DNA of 47,345 bases, from the NCBI GenBank assembly GCA_964426075.1, contig CAYROP010000002.1, forward strand, positions 1-47,345, written 5' to 3'. Numbering within the stretch: position 1 is the stretch's first letter; every line of letters begins with the position of its first letter. The translations under genes and the position numbers were made by a program. Positions 23,269 through 30,144 of this stretch are shown in pieces. The DNA is from CAYQLK01 sp964426075. GTDB lineage: Bacteria > Patescibacteriota > Microgenomatia > CAYQLK01. The notes beneath the pieces are model-generated. The model had not been told where the DNA came from. It was given only the letters and a program-made list of their open reading frames with translations, and did no database searches.

Positions 23269-24982
23269 AATAAATATTCATCAAATCCGCCACTCGGCCG
23301 CACACCTAACCGCCGCTGCGGTTCTCAAACTGTATCCAGAAACCAAACTAGCCATCGGACCTACAATCGATGAAGGGTTCTACTACGACTTGCTCACCCC
23401 TGAACCAATAAAAGAAGCAGACTTAGAAATCATTCAAAAAGAAGCAGAAAAACTAATTAGCCAAAATATTGACTTTATTCGGAGCGAAGTAAGTGTTAGC
23501 GAGGCCAAAATTATGCTTTCCAACCAACCATTCAAGCTAGAAATAGTTAACGAGCTCGAAACAAAAGGTGAAACAAAAGTATCTTTTTATACATCAGGAG
23601 ATTTTGTTGACCTCTGCGAAGGACCTCATGTTGATAACTCAAACCAAATTAAAGGATTCAAACTACTATCTCTGGCTGGAGCCTACTGGCGTGGTGACGA
23701 GAAAAATCCTATGCTTACTCGTATCTATGGAACCGCTTTTCATACCGACAAAGAATTGACAGAACACCTTGAACTCAAAGAACAAGCTAAACTCCGTGAT
23801 CACAGAGTAATCAGTCAAAAGCTTGAACTATTTGATCTTACAACAGAGATTGGGCTGGGTCTACCAATTTGGCTACCAAATGGCGCCACCATCAGAAGAA
23901 TATTAGATGATCTTGTTTTTGATCTTGAAATAAAAAACGGCTATCAGCATGTTTATACTCCAGCTCTAGGCAACCTCAATCTATACAAAACTTCTGGTCA
24001 TTACCCACATTATTCAGACACAATGTTCCCAGAGATCAAAGTTGAAAAAGAAACATATCTACTAAGACCAATGAACTGTCCAAGCCATATTGCTGTCTAT
24101 AACTACAAACCTCGCTCTTACAAAGATCTACCGCTTAAGCTTTCCGAAGCTGGCCAAGTTCACAGATATGAAAAATCGGGCGAATTAACCGGACTTTCTA
24201 GAGTTAGAGAATTTACAATTAACGATAGTCATATTTTTACCACTGAAGAAACCCTCAAACTCGAAATTCAAAAAACTCTCGATCAAATTATTCAGTTTCT
24301 AGAAATAGTCGGACTTACCCCTGACATATTTGAGCTCGCCTTGCACGACAAAGACGACAAAAAATATATAAAGGACGAAGAAATGTGGAAAAAAGCTGAA
24401 AATGTCCTAAGAGAAGTACTTAAAGAACGAAATGTTCAATTTAGGGAAGAAGTTGGTGGCGCAGCTTTTTATGGTCCAAAGATTGATGTTTTTGCTAAAG
24501 ACGCTCTTGGTCGTGAATTTGCGATCTCTACTTCGCAAGTCGACTTCCATATGCCTAAAGCTTTTGATCTTAATTTCATTAATTCTCAAGGAAAAAAAGA
24601 ACGCCCAGTTATTATCCACCGAGCAATCATTGGCAGTTTTGAAAGATTTTTCGCATTCTTAGTCGAACATTACGCCGGCGCTTTTCCATTCTTCTTAAGT
24701 CCAGTTCAATTTCAAATTATTCCCATATCTGAAAAATTCAGTAGTTATGCAGACGAAGTCGCAAGAACACTAAGCGAACAGCATTACCGTGTCAACATCG
24801 CCTCAAGCGACCAAACCATGGGAGAATCAATAAGAAGTGCCACCGAATCAAAAATTCCATACATGATCATCCTCGGCCAAAAAGAGGAAGAATCTCAACT
24901 TGTTTCAGTTAGATCAAGAGAAGGTGCCCAATCCAATCTGATCAAGCTTGATGTGTTCCTAAAAACACTATTAGATAAATGA
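23246..24982 (+). CDS. thrS: Threonyl-tRNA synthetase, lacking the TGS domain
   Basis: The enzyme charges tRNA-Thr. The 578-residue protein starts directly with the editing domain: IRHSAAH gives the HxxxH pair (His16, His20) and DLCEGPH gives Cys124 and His128. The class II core has MNCPSH, motif 2 VHRYEKSGE and RVREF, FYGPKID, and motif 3 IHRAIIGSFERF; the anticodon-binding domain fills the C-terminus. Usual bacterial ThrRS (about 640 residues) carries an N-terminal TGS domain that is absent here. It overlaps the DUF5665 gene. Confidence 0.95.
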   Translation: MSDQHKNKINIHQIRHSAAHLTAAAVLKLYPETKLAIGPTIDEGFYYDLLTPEPIKEADLEIIQKEAEKLISQNIDFIRSEVSVSEAKIMLSNQPFKLEIVNELETKGETKVSFYTSGDFVDLCEGPHVDNSNQIKGFKLLSLAGAYWRGDEKNPMLTRIYGTAFHTDKELTEHLELKEQAKLRDHRVISQKLELFDLTTEIGLGLPIWLPNGATIRRILDDLVFDLEIKNGYQHVYTPALGNLNLYKTSGHYPHYSDTMFPEIKVEKETYLLRPMNCPSHIAVYNYKPRSYKDLPLKLSEAGQVHRYEKSGELTGLSRVREFTINDSHIFTTEETLKLEIQKTLDQIIQFLEIVGLTPDIFELALHDKDDKKYIKDEEMWKKAENVLREVLKERNVQFREEVGGAAFYGPKIDVFAKDALGREFAISTSQVDFHMPKAFDLNFINSQGKKERPVIIHRAIIGSFERFFAFLVEHYAGAFPFFLSPVQFQIIPISEKFSSYADEVARTLSEQHYRVNIASSDQTMGESIRSATESKIPYMIILGQKEEESQLVSVRSREGAQSNLIKLDVFLKTLLDK

Positions 24983-24984
24983 TA

Positions 24985-25013
24985 TTGCTCGTCCAACAAA
25001 ATACTGCTAGAAT
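24985..25013 (+). promoter_or_regulatory. Promoter for infC
   Basis: TTGCTC (24985-24990) and TAGAAT (25008-25013) are 17 bases apart, giving a leader of about 50 bases. Confidence 0.55.
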
Positions 25014-25069
25014 AGCTCCGAAAATGTTCACATCTCACTCACAAGTCAAAACACAAATTCTCTAAAACC

Positions 25070-25588
25070 TTGCGTTACTTTAAGCTCAATCACCAAATCA
25101 CCGCTCCCGAAGTCAGACTTATTGACGAAGAAGGCAAACTAATTGGTGTCTTACCAATTGCCGAAGCTCAAGCCAAAAGCGCTGAAGCCGAACTCGATCT
25201 TGTCGAAATTGCCCCAAATGCACTTCCACCCGTTGTCAAAATGATCGATTTTGCCAAATTCAAATACATGGAAGCCAAAAAGGAGGCTTTAGCTAAGAAA
25301 AAAACTCGTGAAACAGAGCTTAAAGAAATAAGATTTAGTCCGTTTATTGGAGAAGGGGACTTTGATACGAGAATTAGGCGAGCTAAAGAGTTCCTCAAGC
25401 GTGGAGACTTAGTAAAAGTAACCGTCAAATTCAAAGGCCGCCAAATGGCTCATCAGGAATTTGGACCAAAACTTATGGAAAAAATCCTGATAGCTCTTGA
25501 AGGTATTGGCGAAAAAGAACGGGATTTTAAACAAATGGGACTTCAATTTACAGGTGTTATTAAACCCGCAAAAAGTACCAAAAAATAA
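25070..25588 (+). CDS. infC: Translation initiation factor IF-3
   Basis: IF-3 binds the 30S subunit and checks the start codon. The 172-residue protein has the N-domain LNHQITAPEVRLIDEEGK, a Lys-rich linker (EAKKEALAKKK) and the C-domain with KEIRFSPFIGEGDFDTRI and VKVTVKFKGRQMAH. No ATG or ATT is available in frame: the frame is open back to 25016 and TTG at 25070 is the only canonical start, without an SD. Rare starts are typical for infC. It precedes rpmI and rplT as in most bacteria. Confidence 0.93.
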   Translation: MRYFKLNHQITAPEVRLIDEEGKLIGVLPIAEAQAKSAEAELDLVEIAPNALPPVVKMIDFAKFKYMEAKKEALAKKKTRETELKEIRFSPFIGEGDFDTRIRRAKEFLKRGDLVKVTVKFKGRQMAHQEFGPKLMEKILIALEGIGEKERDFKQMGLQFTGVIKPAKSTKK

Positions 25589-25603
25589 TTTTAGATTCAC
25601 TTA

Positions 25604-25632
25604 TTGCAGTAAATAGTATTTTCTACTATCAT
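25604..25632 (+). promoter_or_regulatory. Promoter for rpmI-rplT
   Basis: TTGCAG (25604-25609) and TATCAT (25627-25632) are 17 bases apart, so rpmI-rplT may be transcribed apart from infC. Confidence 0.5.
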
Positions 25633-25663
25633 ATTGCGGCTAGTTCGCTAGTATTTTTTATAT

Positions 25664-25858
25664 ATGTCAAAAGTAAAAACAAAAAAATCAGCTATTAAAA
25701 GATTCAAGGTTACCAAAAGCGGTAAAGTTCTACGTGGCCGCCAAATGGGATCCCATCTTAAGCTGGCAAAAAGTAAAAGCCAAAAAAGAAGACAGGCTAG
25801 TGTCGGCAAAATCGAAAACGAAGATGCACGCCGAATCCGCCGCCTAACACTAAACTAA
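25664..25858 (+). CDS. rpmI: 50S ribosomal protein L35
   Basis: The 64-residue basic protein has the L35 pattern: KTKKSAIKRFKVTKSGKV, then GSHLKLAKSKSQKRR. It lies between infC and rplT in the conserved order and has no clear SD. Confidence 0.93.
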   Translation: MSKVKTKKSAIKRFKVTKSGKVLRGRQMGSHLKLAKSKSQKRRQASVGKIENEDARRIRRLTLN

Positions 25859-25864
25859 ACCAAT

Positions 25865-26212
25865 ATGCCAAGAGTCAAAAGGGGAGTCATCTCCCGCGCC
25901 AAACACAAAAAAGTCCTAAAAGCCGCTGAAGGTTTTCGTGGACCTAGGAGAAAACTAACCCGACAAGCTATTCAATCCACCCTAAAAGCTGGACAGCATG
26001 CATATGCCGGCAGACGTTTACGCAGAAGAGATGCTCGCCGTGAGTGGATTACCACGATTAATGCAGCACTTTCTGGAACTGAATTAAGTTACAGCAAATT
26101 TATCGCACTTTTGGTCAAAAAAGAGATCAAACTTGACCGCAAAGTTCTTTCTGATATGATTCTGACTGATCGACCTTTTTTTGACGAATTAGTCAAAACT
26201 GTTCAAAAATAA
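25865..26212 (+). CDS. rplT: 50S ribosomal protein L20
   Basis: The 115-residue protein shows the L20 signature MPRVKRGVISRAKHKKVLK, GFRGPRRKL, and RRLRRRDARREWI. L20 helps early 50S assembly and in many bacteria represses the infC-rpmI-rplT unit. It starts 6 bases after rpmI. Confidence 0.95.
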   Translation: MPRVKRGVISRAKHKKVLKAAEGFRGPRRKLTRQAIQSTLKAGQHAYAGRRLRRRDARREWITTINAALSGTELSYSKFIALLVKKEIKLDRKVLSDMILTDRPFFDELVKTVQK

Positions 26213-26271
26213 ACTATCTACGATATCTTGTTTCTCAAAAAAATATCGAAAATAAGTTATCCTTGTAATTA

Positions 26272-27297
26272 ATGATTGAAGAGATTGATCGCCTCTATGA
26301 CGATCTAGCTAACCGAATTAATTCTGCCAAAACCGAAACCGAGCTTCTTGCTGTTGAAAAAGCCGTCAAACTGGAATTAAGTAACGCAATTTCATCGATT
26401 AAAAACTTTCCACCCGAAAATCGCAGCGAAGCAGGTAAAAAATTTAACGAGCTCAAAAACCTTTGTAACGATCTAATCGAAAAACAAAAAACCACTCTTA
26501 CAGCTAAAAACAACAAAAAAATTGATTTTACAATTCCCTCAGTAATTCCAACCACCGGTTCACTTCACCTAATTACTCAAGCCATTGATGAAATAACTGA
26601 AATTTTTGAAATGCTTGGTTTTACCAGAGTTAGGTACCCTGAAGTAGAAACGGACTGGTACGCCTTTGAGGCTCTCAATATGAACGCCGATCATCCAGCT
26701 CGTGACGAGTGGGAAACATTTTTTATAAACAACCCAGAAAACAACAAGCTCAAAAAACCTCAAACCATAGTCCTCACCCCACACACATCAAACGGTCAGG
26801 TCAGAGAAATGCAAAGAGTTAAAAATCCGCCAATTAGAATGCTCAATATCGCCAAATGCTACCGCAGACAATCCGACGTATCTCACAACCCTTTCTTTTA
26901 TCAATTTGAAGGACTACTTGTTGGTAAAGATATTTCAATCTCTCATCTTAAAGGAACCCTAGACTACTTCGTCAAAAACTTCTTTGGGGCAGAAAGACAA
27001 ACCAGACTCCGACCATATCATTTTCAATTCACCGAACCCTCATTCGAAATAGACATTACTTGCGGAGTTTGCAACGGTCGTGGCTGCAAAGTCTGCAAAG
27101 AAGGCTGGCTAGAACTTGGGGGAGCAGGAATGGTCCATCCTAATGTCTTAAAAGCCGGCAATATCGATCACAAAAAATACTCTGGTTTTGCTTTTGGGTG
27201 GGGAGTAGAGCGCACAATGATGATGAAAGACAATCTCAATATCGACGATGTCCGCAAACTATACGAACCAGATTTAAGATTTTTAAGACAATTTTAA
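26272..27297 (+). CDS. pheS: Phenylalanyl-tRNA synthetase alpha subunit
   Basis: The 341-residue class II catalytic subunit has an N-terminal coiled coil (about 1-80), motif 2 region MLNIAKCYRRQSDVSHNPFF, and C-terminal GFAFGWGVERTMMM as motif 3. A Cys-rich segment CGVCNGRGCKVC precedes the last motif. It forms an alpha2-beta2 enzyme with PheT encoded 1 base downstream. Confidence 0.95.
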   Translation: MIEEIDRLYDDLANRINSAKTETELLAVEKAVKLELSNAISSIKNFPPENRSEAGKKFNELKNLCNDLIEKQKTTLTAKNNKKIDFTIPSVIPTTGSLHLITQAIDEITEIFEMLGFTRVRYPEVETDWYAFEALNMNADHPARDEWETFFINNPENNKLKKPQTIVLTPHTSNGQVREMQRVKNPPIRMLNIAKCYRRQSDVSHNPFFYQFEGLLVGKDISISHLKGTLDYFVKNFFGAERQTRLRPYHFQFTEPSFEIDITCGVCNGRGCKVCKEGWLELGGAGMVHPNVLKAGNIDHKKYSGFAFGWGVERTMMMKDNLNIDDVRKLYEPDLRFLRQF

Positions 27298-27298
27298 A

Positions 27299-29278
27299 AT
27301 GAATATTTTAGTACCACATTCTTGGCTTTTGGACTTTCTTAAAACTAGTGTGTCACCAGACAAACTCGCCCAAACTGTTTCACTCTGTGGACCGTCGTTT
27401 GAAAGATCGCGCAAATTAGGTAAAGAAACTATTTATGATATTGAAATAACCACCAACCGACCAGATACCGCCTCAATTATTGGAATTGCAAGAGAAGCCG
27501 CCACAATCTTGCCAGAATTTGGAATCAAAGCTAAATTTGTCGATCCATATCTAAACAAAACCTCATTTTCTGTACAAAAATCGCAAACTCTACCAATCAA
27601 AATAAAAACCGCCAAAGATACTGTATTAAGATTCTCTGCAATTGTTATCGACAATGTCGAGGTCAAAAAATCTCCACTTAAAATAGCTAAAAGACTTGAA
27701 AGTGTAGGCATAAGACCAATTAACAATCTTGTTGATCTTACAAACTACATCATGATCGAAACAGGTCAACCGATGCACGCTTTTGATTATGATTCTATTC
27801 TTGGCCAAACAGCTAGTGTCGAACTCAGTAAAAATGAGGAGATAATGACTACTCTTGACGGCAAAGAACACACACTACCTCAAGGGTCGATAATTATTCG
27901 CGACAGTAAACGAATAATTGACTTAGCCGGCATCATGGGCGGAGAGAATTCTCAAATTACCAACCAAACAACACGAGTTTTATTAACATCCGCCGTTTAT
28001 AATCCTAAAAGAATTAGAGCTACATCACTCAAACTTGCTCACCGCACCCAGGCTGCTACTTTGTTTGAAAAGGGAATCGATCCTGAACAGTCAATTAAAG
28101 TTCTCGATCGATCCATAAAACTTTTATCAAAACTTTCACCCAATAGCAAAATAGCCAGTGATTTGATTGATATATATCCAATAACCAACAAAACTAAAAC
28201 AGTTAGCCTTAATCATGAACTTTTAGAAAAATACCTAGGTATCGAAATCAGCCCAAAAACTGTAGTGAGAATTTTAAACGGCTTACAAATTAACACAAGC
28301 TTCCAAACCACACCCAAAAAATACCTAAGTACTATCCCATCTCACAGGTCAGCCGATATGGAAATAGAGCAGGACCTAATAGAAGAAGTCGCTCGTATCT
28401 ACGGTTATCACAAACTACCTTCAACTCTGCCTCCGCAATTAGAAAAAATTGCCCCAAAACAAACACAATTTGTACTTGAAGAAATTATCAAAAAAATACT
28501 CATAAAACATAATTTTAACGAAGTTTATAATAGTCCTATTATTTCCAAAGACCTTCTCGAACAGAGTCTATTCCCAGAAAACAAAATAGTAAAAATAACC
28601 AATCCAATTAGTGAAAATATGTTTATGCGACCAAGCCTAATACCATCAATGGCACAAACTGCTGAGCTTAACCTTAAATACACACCTAAATTCAACCTAT
28701 TTGAACTAGCAAATATTTATATTCCACAAAAACTGTCACCACTTCCGCAAGAAAAAATGCAATTTTGTTTGTATACAAATACTTTTTCTGTTTCAGAATT
28801 TAAAGGTATTATCGAACAAATTCTAAGTAGGTTAGGTATTAAATTCGATATTTCATTCGATGCGCAAAATACTGAATTTGATCCCGATCAATCCATAAAA
28901 TACTTATCCGGTAAATTAGAACTTATAACTCTTGGTGTAGTTAAAAAATTCCACAACCTTGGTTTTTTTGCCATAATCGACACCTCAAACATCATAAAAA
29001 CAGCAAAACCCAAAGTATCATTTAAACCCATTCCAACCTACCCGCCAACATTCGAAGATATAACGATTGAAACAGCAAGTGATACAAAAATCGGACAAAT
29101 CGTTTCAAAAATACTAAAGATTAGTCCAAAAATCATAAACATTAGTTATGTCGAAGGTTTTGCCAAAAAAACCAAAATCGCTCACACGTTTAAAATCGAA
29201 TTAAGAGATAGTAAAAAAACCATCACCAAAGAAGAAGCTACAGAAATTAAGGCAAAAATTATCAATAAATTCAAATAA
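27299..29278 (+). CDS. pheT: Phenylalanyl-tRNA synthetase beta subunit, short form
   Basis: The 659-residue protein (usual length near 800) starts with NILVPHSWLLDFL, then goes at once to the B3/B4 editing region (ITTNRPD, IRPINNLVDLTNYIM, QPMHAFDYD), so the N-terminal OB-fold tRNA-binding insert is missing. The B5 domain, the non-catalytic class II-like domain and the C-terminal FDX-ACB domain (FKPIPTYPPTFEDIT) are present. It follows pheS in an operon. Confidence 0.93.
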   Translation: MNILVPHSWLLDFLKTSVSPDKLAQTVSLCGPSFERSRKLGKETIYDIEITTNRPDTASIIGIAREAATILPEFGIKAKFVDPYLNKTSFSVQKSQTLPIKIKTAKDTVLRFSAIVIDNVEVKKSPLKIAKRLESVGIRPINNLVDLTNYIMIETGQPMHAFDYDSILGQTASVELSKNEEIMTTLDGKEHTLPQGSIIIRDSKRIIDLAGIMGGENSQITNQTTRVLLTSAVYNPKRIRATSLKLAHRTQAATLFEKGIDPEQSIKVLDRSIKLLSKLSPNSKIASDLIDIYPITNKTKTVSLNHELLEKYLGIEISPKTVVRILNGLQINTSFQTTPKKYLSTIPSHRSADMEIEQDLIEEVARIYGYHKLPSTLPPQLEKIAPKQTQFVLEEIIKKILIKHNFNEVYNSPIISKDLLEQSLFPENKIVKITNPISENMFMRPSLIPSMAQTAELNLKYTPKFNLFELANIYIPQKLSPLPQEKMQFCLYTNTFSVSEFKGIIEQILSRLGIKFDISFDAQNTEFDPDQSIKYLSGKLELITLGVVKKFHNLGFFAIIDTSNIIKTAKPKVSFKPIPTYPPTFEDITIETASDTKIGQIVSKILKISPKIINISYVEGFAKKTKIAHTFKIELRDSKKTITKEEATEIKAKIINKFK

Positions 29279-29320
29279 CTCTAGGATTTTTTTATCTCAA
29301 CAACCTTCGACTAAATACTC

Positions 29321-29349
29321 TTGACAAACTAATAACTATAGGGTATAAT
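29321..29349 (+). promoter_or_regulatory. Perfect consensus promoter of the structured RNA
   Basis: TTGACA (29321-29326) and TATAAT (29344-29349) are both exact consensus and 17 bases apart. It is the best promoter in the window, pointing at a region with no ordinary gene. Start expected near 29356. Confidence 0.85.
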
Positions 29350-29410
29350 CATCACAATAAGCAGTGTAACATCTGCTTGTCCGCTCTTTCATTTTATTGG
29401 AGGTAGAGAC

Positions 29411-29440
29411 ATGAGGCCGCCAAATCCTTCTGGTCTGTAA
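29411..29440 (+). CDS. 9-residue micro-ORF with SD in the structured RNA
   Basis: GGAGG (29399-29403) lies 7 bases before an ATG that opens MRPPNPSGL and stops at TAA. Being near the 5' end of the predicted RNA it could act as a leader peptide. Chance is not excluded. Confidence 0.25.
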   Translation: MRPPNPSGL

Positions 29441-29929
29441 AAAGCCAATAGAAGGTGGCCGAGGACTCCATTTTCGTTTCGTGGCCCACTCAGGGAAATC
29501 CGCAAGGCGAGATACCTACCCGGGGAGAATAAACCCTCTGCGCGTAGTACCGCCCTGCCAAGCCAGAATTCGCCTATGGTTACTCCGCAAGAAAACACGC
29601 GGTAAATACCTAAGGCAGATAAAGGAGCACGACTACATATGGATGTCTGATTCTGTCGGCTGTTTAGCTTTGTCCTAAGATAATGCCAAGAATAGGCTAG
29701 TCGAAGGAAAAGTGGATCAGCCCCTCAAAAGAGCCCGCGAACGAACGGGCGCAGGTGGCCCCCAAAATCGCCACGAGTTCGATCTCGTGGAACGAATAGG
29801 GCGCCAACCTCGAGATCTCGGCTTCCACCTTCCGTGTAGCCCAGAATGTTGTTTTCTCTCTTACTTTAAGGGAAACGACACAAAGGCAATCCCATACACA
29901 CGGTAAAGGTCAAAGAAAGGAGATTGGCC

Positions 29930-29959
29930 ATGCAGCGCCGGTCCTGCCAGGACCAGTAA
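29930..29959 (+). CDS. Second 9-residue micro-ORF with SD in the structured RNA
   Basis: AAAGGAG (29916-29922) lies 7 bases before an ATG that opens MQRRSCQDQ and stops at TAA. Length and SD spacing equal those of the first micro-ORF. It overlaps the perfect hairpin GGTCCT/AGGACC. Confidence 0.25.
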   Translation: MQRRSCQDQ

Positions 29960-30067
29960 GTCGCGACACGGTATAACGCCCCATCGCTGCCCAGCGTTAC
30001 AGGGACTAAAGAAAAGTCGTAACTTCTGGCGAAGCGACAAAAAATAATTTCGCCACCACATCCTCAA

Positions 30068-30098
30068 GGCCGGAGCCCACAAAGCTCCGGCCTTTTTT
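30068..30098 (+). terminator. Intrinsic terminator of the structured RNA
   Basis: GGCCGGAGC pairs perfectly with GCTCCGGCC across a 7-base loop, followed by six T. It points in + direction only. Confidence 0.92.
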
Positions 30099-30144
30099 CT
30101 TATCTAAATATTTTGTTTAACTAGAAAAAAGGGGAAGACAGACA

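Larger units (their letters stand above)
29356..30098 (+). ncRNA. Candidate large structured RNA (about 740 nt)
   Basis: No convincing protein gene fits this stretch. It is GC-rich, runs from a perfect consensus promoter to a strong terminator, and is dense in exact inverted repeats: GCAG/CTGC at the 5' end, GCCCG/CGGGC (29732-29750), CCACGAG/CTCGTGG (29771-29790), CCGTGT/ACACGG (29831-29836/29897-29902), GGTCCT/AGGACC (29940-29954), TAACGC/GCGTTA, and TGGCGAA/TTCGCCA. I see no RNase P core, tmRNA ends, SRP loop, rRNA or group II domain V. Three SD-ATG sites opening very short ORFs lie inside. Family is unknown; a large regulatory or ribozyme-like RNA is inferred. Confidence 0.6.

Noticed and set aside
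29481..29906. 65- and 64-codon ORFs in the structured RNA region
   Set aside because: No SD at their starts, no recognisable domain, and they run through strong hairpins; chance frames are more likely.
29356..30098. RNase P RNA, tmRNA, SRP RNA or group II intron
   Set aside because: The expected conserved cores were looked for by eye and not found; GTTCGATC in one hairpin loop looks T-loop-like but the loop size is wrong.
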